Under the pieces are notes generated by a model. That model was given only the letters and a program-made list of their open reading frames with translations. It did no database searches and was not told the DNA's origin. A DNA stretch of 24,771 bases from Firmicutes bacterium CAG:124. Lineage in GTDB: Bacteria; Bacillota; Clostridia; Oscillospirales; Oscillospiraceae. This document shows, in pieces, positions 5,894 through 13,050 of this stretch. The stretch covers positions 1,588 through 26,358 of the forward strand of contig HF990594.1 of the NCBI GenBank assembly GCA_000432135.1, given 5' to 3'. The translations under genes were made by a program, and so were the position numbers. Each line of letters opens with the position of its first letter. Position 1 is the first letter of the stretch.

Positions 5894-7132
5894 TTATTTT
5901 TGACCGGGGTCGAGCTCTGCCTTGTATTTCCGGCCCACGCGCCGGGACGCGTCCGTGACGCTGCCGCGTGAGATCGCTGTGACGCCGAATTTGCCGCGCA
6001 GCTGATCGACAGTCTGGTCAAGCTTGCGGGCGCGTTCCTTTTTCTCGTCGCGGAACAGGGACAGCTGTACGGCATCGTCCCCGCACAGATCATTCAGCGT
6101 CACGCCGAGCAGACGCAGCGGTGTCACGCCGTCCCAAAGCTCGGAAAACAGCGTCCGGGACATGGCGTACAGCTCCGCCGTCACATCCGTCGGCTCCGGC
6201 AGGCGGCGCTGGTGCGACCGGTTCCGAAAGTCGTTTCCGCGGATCGTCACGGTCACGCAGGCGCAGCGCCTGGAGTCTGCGCGCATACGGGACGCAACGC
6301 TGTCGCACAGGGCAAGCAGGATCTGGTTGGCCTGCGTCGGAGTCGTCACGTCCTGCTCGAGCGTGACAGAATTGCCATAGCCCTTGACGGCCTCCGGCTC
6401 GGAAAGGACCGGAGCATCGTCGATGCCGTTGGCATAGTCATGAATGAGCTTTCCCAGCTTGACGCCGGTCAGCCGCTGGATATACGCAAGGTCCGCCTGC
6501 GCCAGATCGCCGATCGTGCGGATGCGCGCGGCGGTCAGCTTTTCCGCCGTGGAGCGCCCGACGGAAAACAGCGAACCGACCGGCAGCGGCCAGAGCTTCT
6601 GCGGGATCTCATGCGCGAAAAGCGTATGTACTTTATCCGGCTTTTCAAAGTCGCTGGCCATTTTCGCCAACAGCTTATTGGGCGCGATGCCGACGTTGAC
6701 CGTGAAGCCCAGCTCGGAGAAGATCGTATCTTTGATGATGTGCGCGATGGCGACCGGGTCCGGATAGAGCAGCCCCGTGCCGGTCATGTCGAGGAAGCAT
6801 TCGTCGATGGAAACCTGCTCCACAACGGGCGCGTAGCGGCGGCAGACGGCGATGAACGCTTTGGAGTTTTTCGAATACAGCCGGAAATCCGGCGGAGCCA
6901 GCACCAGCTGCGGGCATTTGCGCAGCGCCATGCCGACCGGCTCGCCGGTCGTAACGCCGAAGGCCTTTGCGGGGATGGATTTTGCCAGAATAATGCCGGT
7001 GCGCTTGTCCCGGTCGCCGCCGATGGCGGACGGGATGAGCCGCAGATCGGCCTCCCCCGCCGCAGCGCGCCGCGCCGCTTCCCAGGACAAAAACGCGCTG
7101 TTGACATCCACATGAAAAATCAGCCGCTGCAT
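5894..7132 (-). CDS. dinB: DNA polymerase IV (Y family)
   Basis: The 412-residue translesion polymerase starts at ATG 7132, with AGGAGG 7 nt upstream; an in-frame extension further upstream has no ribosome site. The metal site is visible as HVDVN (Asp9) and SIDE (Asp110-Glu111). The helix-hairpin-helix region follows (SVGRSTAEKLTAARIRTIGDLAQ), then the little-finger domain (from about residue 240). The C-terminal QLSLF (356-360) is a clamp-binding motif that brings the enzyme to the replication fork. A moderate promoter lies at 7155-7184. I see no clear LexA site there, so SOS control cannot be claimed. Confidence 0.94.
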   Translation of the reverse strand: MQRLIFHVDVNSAFLSWEAARRAAAGEADLRLIPSAIGGDRDKRTGIILAKSIPAKAFGVTTGEPVGMALRKCPQLVLAPPDFRLYSKNSKAFIAVCRRYAPVVEQVSIDECFLDMTGTGLLYPDPVAIAHIIKDTIFSELGFTVNVGIAPNKLLAKMASDFEKPDKVHTLFAHEIPQKLWPLPVGSLFSVGRSTAEKLTAARIRTIGDLAQADLAYIQRLTGVKLGKLIHDYANGIDDAPVLSEPEAVKGYGNSVTLEQDVTTPTQANQILLALCDSVASRMRADSRRCACVTVTIRGNDFRNRSHQRRLPEPTDVTAELYAMSRTLFSELWDGVTPLRLLGVTLNDLCGDDAVQLSLFRDEKKERARKLDQTVDQLRGKFGVTAISRGSVTDASRRVGRKYKAELDPGQK

Positions 7133-7154
7133 CCGCTCGCCTCCTTCTGCTCCC

Positions 7155-7184
7155 AGTATAGCATATCTGTCCGAAATTTGCGAA
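7155..7184 (-). promoter_or_regulatory. Candidate dinB promoter
   Basis: Reading leftward: TTCGCA (7184-7179), an 18-nt spacer and TATACT (7160-7155), 22 nt before the dinB ATG. The -10 is good; the -35 is weak. Confidence 0.45.
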
Positions 7185-7370
7185 CAAAAAATCGAAAATT
7201 GGCTAATTTTTATTCCGTGCATACCAAGCGAAACGCGTATGCAGCCGGTAGGCGCGAAGTCTGCTCCGTCCCTGACAGCTCCATTCGATTTTCTGCCGTT
7301 CTCTGCGCGAACCAGATGCGTTTCGGGCTTCATTTGAGGACAATCCCCGCCGGGAAAGCCGGCGGCGCGT
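7185..7370. other. Non-coding spacer upstream of dinB
   Basis: I find no gene with a ribosome site here. A short GC hairpin, CGCCGG-gaaag-CCGGCG, lies near 7348-7365, just before the terminator at 7371. The dinB frame stays open to 7393, but nothing supports translation from there. Confidence 0.4.
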
Positions 7371-7425
7371 AAAAATCTGCCTCTCCCTGTCATGCAGTGC
7401 TATGACAAGGGGAGGCAGATTTTTG
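7371..7425. terminator. Terminator after the glycosylase gene (bidirectional)
   Basis: A long stem (AAAAATCTGCCTC... with ...GAGGCAGATTTTT, closing at about CTGTCAT/ATGACAA) has a T-run on both strands. It begins 6 nt after the glycosylase stop on the leftward strand. Confidence 0.88.
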
Positions 7426-7430
7426 TGTTG

Positions 7431-7922
7431 TCAGTCCAGCGCGTCCAGAATCACTGACCAGGCCTGCGTGAGGCGCTCAATGCTCCAGGCGGCGTTGGCG
7501 GGGCTGGTGGAGGGAAGCTTGACGGCCTCCCGGCCGGTCAGCTTTTGCTGATGGCGGCAGTAGAGCTGATAGGAGGTCGCGCCGTTGCAGAAGATCTGCC
7601 GGATGGGCGCGGTCTTTAAAATCGGCGTGAGGTCGGTCGGAACAGCCTCACGGATGGAGCTGTCGCTTGAGCCGGTTATTTCGCAGCTTGCAATGGCATC
7701 CCAGAGCGCGATGTGGTGCGCGTACAGCATCTGCTGCTTTTCCTCAATTGTGCGCGGGCAATCGCAGCCCAGCACGGTCGGAACGACGCGCCAGAAGCGG
7801 TTCTGCGGGTGGCCATAGAAAAACATGGCCTCGCGCGATTTGACCGACGGGAACGAGCCTAAGATCAAGATCCGCGACTCCGCGTCATAGAGCGGCGGAA
7901 ACGGATGGGAAAGCCTGTCCAT
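7431..7922 (-). CDS. Hypoxanthine-type DNA glycosylase (uracil-DNA glycosylase superfamily, family 6)
   Basis: The 163-residue protein has the superfamily motifs: ILGSFPSVKSRE near the N-terminus, FYGHPQNRFWRVV (the HPQN strand and loop of family 6), and LPSTSPANA at the C-terminus, which carries the DNA-intercalating loop. Family 6 enzymes remove hypoxanthine, formed by adenine deamination, from DNA. Start ATG 7922 overlaps the TGA of the upstream aldolase gene by one base (TGATG), so translation is coupled and both genes use the promoter at 8979-9007. The functional link with the aldolase is unclear. Its neighbour beyond the terminator is another DNA-repair gene, dinB. Confidence 0.88.
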   Translation of the reverse strand: MDRLSHPFPPLYDAESRILILGSFPSVKSREAMFFYGHPQNRFWRVVPTVLGCDCPRTIEEKQQMLYAHHIALWDAIASCEITGSSDSSIREAVPTDLTPILKTAPIRQIFCNGATSYQLYCRHQQKLTGREAVKLPSTSPANAAWSIERLTQAWSVILDALD

Positions 7923-8944
7923 CACAGCGCTGCGATCAGTGCGTCGACCGCTTCGGGCTTTGTCGCCCAGGAGCAGACGAATCGCGCGGCCTCGTGGTCT
8001 TCATCCACGCGCCCGTTCAGCTCGAACGCGAAGTTCTGCTTCAGCCGCTCGATCTGCGCGTGAGAGAGGACAAGAAAGACCTGATTCGTGGGCGAGACGG
8101 CGTAGAGGGAATAGCCCTTTTCTGTCGCTGCTTTCTGAATGCGCTGCGCCTGCGTGACGGCATGGCGCGCCATGGTCAGCCAGAGATCGTCCTCAAAATA
8201 CGCCTTGAACTGCGTTCCGAACAGAAAGCCCTTGGCGAACATCCCGCCGCGCTGCTTGATCATATTCCGGAAATGCGGCTTGAGGCTGTCATTCGTGATG
8301 ACAAGCGCTTCGCCGAACAGCAGGCCGTTTTTCGTGCCGCCGATGTAGAAAACGTCGCAGTACTTTGCAAAATCCGCCGGAGCCAGATCGTTTCCCTCCG
8401 CGACCAGCGCGGCGGGCAGGCGTGCGCCGTCCAGGAACAGATACAGCCCATACTCCCGGCAGACGTCGTGCAGCGCGGAAAGCTCTGATTTCGTGTAGAT
8501 CGTGCCAAGCTCCGTCGCGTCGGAGATATAGACCATGCGCGGCAGGACCATATGCTCGTCCTGCCCGTCGCAGTGGCGGCGCAGAAGCTCGCGCACGAGC
8601 GCCGGCGTCAGCTTGCCGCCAGGCGCTTCGATGGCGCAGACCTTGTGGCCGGAGGCTTCAATTGCGCCCGTTTCATGGACGTTGATATGGCCGGTATCGG
8701 CGGCGATCACGCCCTCCCACGGGCGAAGCGCGGCGGCGATGACCGTCGTGTTGGCGATCGTGCCGCCGACCATAAAGTGCACGTCCGCCTGCGGGCAGGA
8801 AAAGCGCGCACGGACGATGCCGCGCGCCTCGGCGCAGAAATCGTCCATGCTGTAGCCGCAGGTCGTGACAAGGTTATTTTTCTCAAGTGCGGCGAGCACC
8901 TTCGGGTGCGCACCCTCGGAATAATCATTGCGGAAAGAGATCAT
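7922..8944 (-). CDS. ltaE: Low-specificity L-threonine aldolase
   Basis: The 340-residue PLP enzyme of the beta-eliminating lyase family splits threonine or allo-threonine into glycine and acetaldehyde. The opening FRNDYSEGAHPKVLAAL, the GGTIANTTVIAA segment, and FLDGARLPAAL (Asp172, binding the PLP ring nitrogen) followed by YIGGTKNGLL (Lys205, the Schiff-base lysine) are all present. I chose ATG 8944, which begins at the conserved MISFRNDYSEG; the longer frame to 9007 runs through the promoter. The ribosome site AAGGA is 11 nt upstream, rather far. It is the last host gene before the mobile element, and its promoter appears intact. Confidence 0.9.
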   Translation of the reverse strand: MISFRNDYSEGAHPKVLAALEKNNLVTTCGYSMDDFCAEARGIVRARFSCPQADVHFMVGGTIANTTVIAAALRPWEGVIAADTGHINVHETGAIEASGHKVCAIEAPGGKLTPALVRELLRRHCDGQDEHMVLPRMVYISDATELGTIYTKSELSALHDVCREYGLYLFLDGARLPAALVAEGNDLAPADFAKYCDVFYIGGTKNGLLFGEALVITNDSLKPHFRNMIKQRGGMFAKGFLFGTQFKAYFEDDLWLTMARHAVTQAQRIQKAATEKGYSLYAVSPTNQVFLVLSHAQIERLKQNFAFELNGRVDEDHEAARFVCSWATKPEAVDALIAAL

Positions 8945-8978
8945 GGAAAAGCCCGTCCTTATTTCAGATTCTATTCTG

Positions 8979-9007
8979 ATTGTAGGGCCTTTGGACAGAA
9001 AAGTCAA
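8979..9007 (-). promoter_or_regulatory. Promoter of the aldolase-glycosylase operon
   Basis: Reading leftward: TTGACT (9007-9002), a 17-nt spacer and TACAAT (8984-8979), 35 nt before the ATG. The last host-type feature ends here, so the element boundary must be to the right of 9007. Confidence 0.8.
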
Positions 9008-9154
9008 CGAACTGCCTGCGTTTTTTCGCTGCGTCGCGGCTTGTATTATTAAATGCGAAAGGACACGAACCCACCCGAAAGGGTGCGGAACGGTCCCGAC
9101 GCATTTATTTTTTTATACCACAAAGGGCCGGAAAATACAAGGGAGGGCGCAAAA
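9008..9154. other. Host-element junction region with structured leader
   Basis: This spacer lies between the divergent host promoter and the first element gene. It contains no gene. At 9050-9107 is a three-part hairpin: TAAATGCG with CGCATTTA outside, GGAC with GTCC in the middle, and CACCC-GAAA-GGGTG inside, closed by a GNRA tetraloop. TTTTTTT follows at 9108-9114. The left attachment site probably lies here, but the core cannot be defined without the right end. Confidence 0.5.
9050..9114 (+). terminator. Hairpin plus T-run before the first element gene
   Basis: Stems 9050-9057/9100-9107, 9061-9064/9093-9096 and 9072-9076/9081-9085 (loop GAAA) are followed by seven T. On the rightward strand this is terminator-like and ends 40 nt before the ATG at 9155. 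It may insulate the element from host transcription or act as an attenuator. Confidence 0.5.
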
Positions 9155-9982
9155 ATGACACACGTTTCTTTTGAAGAGTACGAAGCCGCGAAAGCCGAAA
9201 TCATCGGCGGCGTTCAGTACAAAGAGGATTCGACGCTGGAGGGGTCCACAATCCGCAAGACCTACACGACGGAGCGCGGGACGTTCTACGAAGTAAACGA
9301 CGGCGGGCGCGTCGAGTTTTGGAGCGACAAGCACCCCGAAAGCCGGATTTACGACGAAAACGAGCGGGCAGAAGCCCCCGCCGCCCCCGTAACAACAGAG
9401 CGGGTCCCCGGTTACGGCGAATTGTTGTCGGACAAGATCAGGACCACGACGCAGGACTTTTCAAAGCTGAACGACTTTGAAAAATTCATTCTTGACCGCG
9501 GGTATCTGTACGACACGGAAGAGGAATTGAAAGCCGGGTATGATCGGTCATGGAAAGCCAGCCACGGAATCTTGGTGACGGCGGAAGAGTTCGACGCGGA
9601 GATTAAAAGCCGCGTGAAGTGGGACAAGGCGCTGGACACGGCGAAGCTGTACGAAACGCTTGTGCGGCTTGTTCAGGAAAAGAAGCTGACCCCCGGCGAC
9701 GTTATGCAATATGCGGTCTATACATGGTGCTTGCGGAAGCCGGAAGCCGTCGTTGCCTATGAGGAAGCCCCCGGCAAATGGCTGGTCAATAATTGCGGAA
9801 CGGAAATTTCGGAAGAGCGGGCGCGCGTCGAGGTTTGCGAAGAATGGGGCTTTGAAGCCAGCCGGGTGCGTATCATCGGAACCCCGTATTATGACGCGAC
9901 CGATTGGCAGTTTATCCGCTTTGATTGCGCCCACATGACATGGCTTTGGACGAACGGCAACTTGTATCAGGTGTACGAATAA
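9155..9982 (+). CDS. Unrecognised 275-residue element protein
   Basis: ATG 9155 has GGGAGG 8 nt upstream. The soluble, acidic protein has no signal or membrane segment. An N-terminal part of about 75 residues is rich in beta-prone sequence (GSTIRKTYTTERGTFYEVNDGGRVEFW). A Pro/Ala linker (AEAPAAPVTTE) follows, then a mostly helical middle (about 95-195), and a C-terminal part rich in aromatic residues ending TWLWTNGNLYQVYE. I do not recognise the family. It is the first gene of the element, next to the probable attachment site, where prophages often keep cargo such as defence or counter-defence genes; that role is only a guess from position. A GC hairpin follows its stop. Confidence 0.8.
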   Translation: MTHVSFEEYEAAKAEIIGGVQYKEDSTLEGSTIRKTYTTERGTFYEVNDGGRVEFWSDKHPESRIYDENERAEAPAAPVTTERVPGYGELLSDKIRTTTQDFSKLNDFEKFILDRGYLYDTEEELKAGYDRSWKASHGILVTAEEFDAEIKSRVKWDKALDTAKLYETLVRLVQEKKLTPGDVMQYAVYTWCLRKPEAVVAYEEAPGKWLVNNCGTEISEERARVEVCEEWGFEASRVRIIGTPYYDATDWQFIRFDCAHMTWLWTNGNLYQVYE

Positions 9983-9989
9983 GGGGCAA

Positions 9990-10015
9990 GGGCGCGGCGG
10001 ACAGCCGCCGCGCCC
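9990..10015 (+). repeat. Perfect 11-bp hairpin without T-run
   Basis: GGGCGCGGCGG, loop ACAG and CCGCCGCGCCC lie between the first two element genes. No T-run follows, so it is more likely an mRNA-stabilising or processing hairpin than a terminator. Confidence 0.6.
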
Positions 10016-10034
10016 GCCCGGAAAGGCGGTAAAC

Positions 10035-10454
10035 ATGGGGTGCATTTTCAAGCCGGAACAGTTGTCATGGGAGGACATCGACGGCGGGCGCGGTGAACTG
10101 ATTATAGAAGAAATTGAAGCGTTCGTAAGCGACTATTGCTATCAGGACGAACCCGCGGATTACGGCGACGACGGAGAACTTGCGAACGAACTTGTTTTCT
10201 TTTCGGAAGCATGGGAGAAATTGAACGGCTGGGATCCATACGGCAAGATTGCAGACACGTTCCAGACGGCGGCGGTTCTTTCCTTGATTGACGGAGCCTT
10301 TCACGACAGCATGGCGGCGGACCGAATCAGCGAAAAGCTGACGAAATCGGCAACAAAGCCGGATTTAGTGAAAATCATAACGCACGTTGCCAGCCTGTAT
10401 TGCTGGTATATATCGCTGAAAGCACGCATTGAACAGGCGGAAGCCGAAAAATAG
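10035..10454 (+). CDS. Unrecognised 139-residue element protein
   Basis: ATG 10035 follows a GGAAAGGCGG ribosome site. The protein is acidic at the N-terminus (DYCYQDEPADYGDDGELANE) and helical later, ending in charged EQAEAEK. No membrane segment or known motif is seen. It follows the large unknown gene at 9155-9982 with only a hairpin between them, so the two may act together. Confidence 0.75.
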   Translation: MGCIFKPEQLSWEDIDGGRGELIIEEIEAFVSDYCYQDEPADYGDDGELANELVFFSEAWEKLNGWDPYGKIADTFQTAAVLSLIDGAFHDSMAADRISEKLTKSATKPDLVKIITHVASLYCWYISLKARIEQAEAEK

Positions 10455-10488
10455 AAATTCAACGGCAATAGAACGGGGGTGAAAACTT

Positions 10489-10767
10489 GTGCGGCGATAC
10501 AAATACATAACATTTCAGGATAGAAGAACGCTTGCCGCCGCATACGAGCGCGGAGAGCGGGCGGCGGACATTGCGGAGCGGTTGGGGGTAACAGTTGCGA
10601 CCGTGTACCGGGAGTTGAAGAGGGGCGAAAGCACCGACGGGAGCGGGAACGTGATTCTTGACCGCAACCAGCGCCCGGCATACAGCCCCGTTATTGCCCA
10701 GCAGACGGTACAAGCAAGCTTCAAGCGCCGCGGGCGCACGACCGCGGAGAGCAACGCGGGCGCGTGA
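10489..10767 (+). CDS. Small HTH protein, IS30-transposase-type DNA-binding domain
   Basis: The 92-residue protein starts at GTG 10489 with GGGGGTG upstream. Residues 4-45 (KYITFQDRRTLAAAYERGERAADIAERLGVTVATVYRELKRG) form a homeodomain-like helix-turn-helix like the N-terminal domain of IS30-family transposases. The catalytic DDE part is absent and the C-terminus is short and basic (KRRGRTTAESNAGA). It is therefore probably a regulator of the element and not a transposase. The GTG of an alternative longer form of the next gene overlaps its stop. Confidence 0.75.
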   Translation: MRRYKYITFQDRRTLAAAYERGERAADIAERLGVTVATVYRELKRGESTDGSGNVILDRNQRPAYSPVIAQQTVQASFKRRGRTTAESNAGA

Positions 10768-10799
10768 TCGTCCGGGAATCTGAAAGGGAGGTTTTGACG

Positions 10800-11009
10800 G
10801 TGAAAGTATTTGAAAGGATAACGGAAAGCCCGGAAGTGCTGGGGAAGTTTCTTGCGTGCTTGCCAGTGATAGAAGGACCGTGGGACGACAGATTTCACGA
10901 ACAGTTTTGCGCCGGGTGCGACGCGGAGAATTGCGACGCTTGCCCGAACGAAGAGTTCAGGAACAACCCCGGCTGGTGGTTGACCCTCGAAGCGGGGGCG
11001 GAATCGTGA
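10800..11009 (+). CDS. Small Cys-rich protein
   Basis: The 69-residue frame starts at GTG 10800 with GGGAGG about 8 nt upstream; the earlier in-frame GTG at 10764 lacks such a site. It carries the cluster FCAGCDAENCDACP, which could bind a metal, followed by GWWLTLEAG. No family is recognised. The stop overlaps the GTG start of the next gene by 4 nt. Confidence 0.65.
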   Translation: MKVFERITESPEVLGKFLACLPVIEGPWDDRFHEQFCAGCDAENCDACPNEEFRNNPGWWLTLEAGAES

Positions 11010-11629
11010 CCGCGGCGCAGATCGGAACCGTGATTTTACGGAAGATGACGCGGGTGGCCATTGCCCTGCTTGTCGGAATGACGCTTATTTCTCCGACGGC
11101 GTGCGACAAGGCGGAGCCGGAACCAGCCGCGGCGGAATGGACAAGAGGACAACGCCCGGCGGTTGCAGTAGAGAGAATGCCGGAAAGGACCCCAGCGGAA
11201 GCGGCGGAAGATGAATACATACCGCCCGCGGCGGAGGTTGAAGCCCTCGCAAAAATGCTTTACGGAGAAGCCCGCGGCGTAACGTCAAAAACGGAACAGG
11301 CGGCTTGCGTATGGGTGGTCCTGAACCGGGTTGACAACCCGCGCTTCCCTGACACGGTGCTGGAGGTCATAGAAGCCCCGGCGCAATTCGCCGGATATTC
11401 GGAAGATAACCCGGTAACGGAAGAACTGAAATCGCTGGCGGCGGACGTGCTGACCCGGCACAACGCAGAAAAAGAGGGAAAAGAAAACGTGGGCCGGGTG
11501 ATTCCGCCGGAATACCTCTTCTTTACAGGGGACGGAGAGCGGAACAGCTTTACAAAAGACTGGAAGAGCGCGGAAACGTGGGAATGGACCCTTGAAAGCC
11601 CATACGAAGCAGAAAAGGCGGTGCAATGA
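11006..11629 (+). CDS. SleB-type cell-wall hydrolase, exported
   Basis: The 207-residue protein starts at GTG 11006 (GTGA overlap with the upstream stop); ATG 11045 is an alternative. An N-terminal hydrophobic segment (ALLVGMTLISPTAC) suggests a signal peptide or membrane anchor. The cysteine has no good lipobox, since proline stands at -3. After a Pro/Glu-rich linker, residues ~75-205 match Hydrolase_2 (PF07486): VEALAKMLYGEARG with the catalytic Glu, QAACVWVVLNRV, FPDTVLEVI and QFAGY. The family cleaves peptidoglycan in spore cortex and elsewhere. In a mobile element it may open the wall locally for DNA or particle passage. It sits far from where a lysis module would be expected. Confidence 0.85.
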   Translation: MTAAQIGTVILRKMTRVAIALLVGMTLISPTACDKAEPEPAAAEWTRGQRPAVAVERMPERTPAEAAEDEYIPPAAEVEALAKMLYGEARGVTSKTEQAACVWVVLNRVDNPRFPDTVLEVIEAPAQFAGYSEDNPVTEELKSLAADVLTRHNAEKEGKENVGRVIPPEYLFFTGDGERNSFTKDWKSAETWEWTLESPYEAEKAVQ

Positions 11630-11916
11630 TGGACAAGCCGAAAAATCTTTATCTTGTGGAAAGCCCCGGCGGGCGCAAGCTTCACGTTTGGGCCGTGTCC
11701 GGCGATCAGGCGAAGCGGATATATTGCCGGGAATACGGAATCAAAGCAAGCGACTATTGGTGCGGGGTTCGTTCCATGACCGCCCGGAAGTTGAAGCCGG
11801 AAGAGGTCAAGGCATGGGAGGAACAGGCCCCGACGGAGCGGGCGACATACCTTTTCATTCGCGGAATGCTGGAGATCACCGCGAAAGCCTATGCCGAAAG
11901 GGGGTGCGCCGTATGA
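11626..11916 (+). CDS. Unrecognised 96-residue protein
   Basis: ATG 11626 overlaps the upstream stop by 4 nt; ATG 11629 is equally possible. It opens with a short beta-rich part (NLYLVESPGGRKLHVWAVSGDQAKRIYCREYG), which resembles small phage proteins that handle a YxV-type hairpin fold, and ends in a helix. No function can be assigned. Confidence 0.65.
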   Translation: MMDKPKNLYLVESPGGRKLHVWAVSGDQAKRIYCREYGIKASDYWCGVRSMTARKLKPEEVKAWEEQAPTERATYLFIRGMLEITAKAYAERGCAV

Positions 11917-12170
11917 GCCTTTGCCGGGGGTGCGGTTCTCAAATTGAGTGGATAAAGACCACGGCGGGACGGAATATGCCCGTTGACCCTGAACCCGTTT
12001 TCGTGATTGAGGGCGACGGGCGCGACCGTTTCGTAACGGACGACGGCGCGGTGATCGTCGGGCGGCGCGCCCGCCCGGAAGAGGAAAGCCGCGAACTTCC
12101 CGTTGCATTTGTGCCGCATTGGAAAACTTGCCCGAATGCCGGGGACTTCCGGCGGCATGGGAGGGGGTGA
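11913..12170 (+). CDS. Zinc-ribbon-like phage protein
   Basis: The 85-residue protein overlaps its upstream neighbour by ATGA. CRGCGSQIEWIKTTAGRNMPVDPEPV at the start and HWKTCPNAGDFRR at the end form a split Cys/Cys...His/Cys pattern that I recognise from small conserved proteins in Firmicutes phages. The role of the family is unknown. An AGGGGGTG site lies in front. Confidence 0.7.
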   Translation: MSLCRGCGSQIEWIKTTAGRNMPVDPEPVFVIEGDGRDRFVTDDGAVIVGRRARPEEESRELPVAFVPHWKTCPNAGDFRRHGRG

Positions 12171-12174
12171 CAAC

Positions 12175-12381
12175 ATGAAACGTCAATTCTGTTTGCCCTG
12201 CTTCCTCGAACTGCAAAAGGCCGGAAAGCACGATATAAAGCGCGTCGGCGGCGGGCGAAATATGAAGATCACGTGCTGGCGGTGCAAACGCCGCCGTTAC
12301 GGGGCGGAATATGAGATTTCCCGGAAAGGGAGCGCCGACCCCGACAAAACCGAAAGGGGGACAGGCAATGCCGAAATATGA
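12175..12381 (+). CDS. Small CxxC-CxxC protein
   Basis: The 68-residue basic protein starts at ATG 12175, after GAGGGGGTG. It has FCLPCFLELQ and ITCWRCKRRRYGAEY, two CxxC knuckles 28 residues apart, likely binding one zinc. Its end overlaps the HAD gene by 14 nt. Confidence 0.65.
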   Translation: MKRQFCLPCFLELQKAGKHDIKRVGGGRNMKITCWRCKRRRYGAEYEISRKGSADPDKTERGTGNAEI

Positions 12382-12748
12382 ATTTGTCGCCGTCGATTTC
12401 GACGGGACACTTTGCACCAACGCTTTCCCGGAAATTGGGGAGCCGAACCCCGTTGTCATCGGCTACGTTCGGAAGCTGGCGGCGGAGGGTTCAAAGATCA
12501 TTCTTTACACAAGCCGGGAAAACGGAACCCGGAAACTGCTTGACGAAGCGGTGGCGTTCTGCAAAGCGCAGAAAATACCGATTCACGCGGTCAATGAAAA
12601 CCCGTGGAACCCATACGCCGCAACAATCGGCCTGAAACCGTCCGACGGGCGAAAGGTATATGCAGACCTTTACATTGACGACAAGGCCATAAACCCGGTT
12701 GACATAGAGAGAATCGCGCATTTCAGCGCATGGGAGGAAGCAACATGA
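12368..12748 (+). CDS. HAD-superfamily hydrolase
   Basis: The 126-residue protein starts at ATG 12368 with GGGGG upstream. Motif I is VDFDGTL (Asp10 nucleophile, Asp12), motif II is ILYTSREN, and motif IV is LYIDDKAINP. It is a capless single-domain HAD enzyme, probably a phosphatase acting on a large substrate such as a nucleic-acid 3'-phosphate or a protein. The substrate cannot be read from the sequence. Small HADs of this form occur in many phages. Confidence 0.82.
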   Translation: MPKYEFVAVDFDGTLCTNAFPEIGEPNPVVIGYVRKLAAEGSKIILYTSRENGTRKLLDEAVAFCKAQKIPIHAVNENPWNPYAATIGLKPSDGRKVYADLYIDDKAINPVDIERIAHFSAWEEAT

Positions 12749-13050
12749 CAGAGATTAAAACGGCCCGCCGTGGAGCGGGACAGGCCCGGACGCGGCGGAG
12801 GACAAGCCGCCGGGCAAAGGTAAGCCGGGCAACAATCGCCCTTTATGCGTCGCTGACCGTCGCCGGAATCATGCTTTTTCGAGCGGGCGCGGCGGTTGCC
12901 TATGCGGAACGCGGGTACAACGCGGTGGGCGGCGAAGTGTTCGCCTTGTTTCTCCCGGCATTTTACTACATCATTTCGCAAGCCGTCGGCGATATTGTCG
13001 CCGATATGAAAAAACATCAAGGAGGAAAAGACCATGAAAAAACTTGCTGA
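12745..13050 (+). CDS. Small membrane protein, two TM segments
   Basis: The 101-residue protein starts at ATG 12745 (GGGAGG 7 nt upstream; ATGA overlap). A very basic N-terminal tail (RRGAGQARTRRRTSRRAKVSR) is followed by TM1 (IALYASLTVAGIMLFRAGAAVAY) and TM2 (VFALFLPAFYYIISQAVGDIV). The basic tail predicts the N-terminus in the cytoplasm. No family is recognised. Confidence 0.7.
   Translation: MTEIKTARRGAGQARTRRRTSRRAKVSRATIALYASLTVAGIMLFRAGAAVAYAERGYNAVGGEVFALFLPAFYYIISQAVGDIVADMKKHQGGKDHEKTC

Noticed and set aside
7171..7195. LexA (SOS) box before dinB
   Set aside because: CGAAATTTGCGAAC resembles the CGAAC-N4-GTTCG consensus only in one half; the second half is not inverted.
6212..7372. 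386-residue rightward frame opposite dinB
   Set aside because: It lies entirely antisense to a well-supported polymerase gene and has no start site.
10489..10767. Complete insertion sequence of IS30 type
   Set aside because: There is no DDE domain and I see no terminal inverted repeats around the HTH gene.
11260..12459. 399-residue leftward frame in the element
   Set aside because: It is antisense to five coupled genes, without a ribosome site or recognisable domain.
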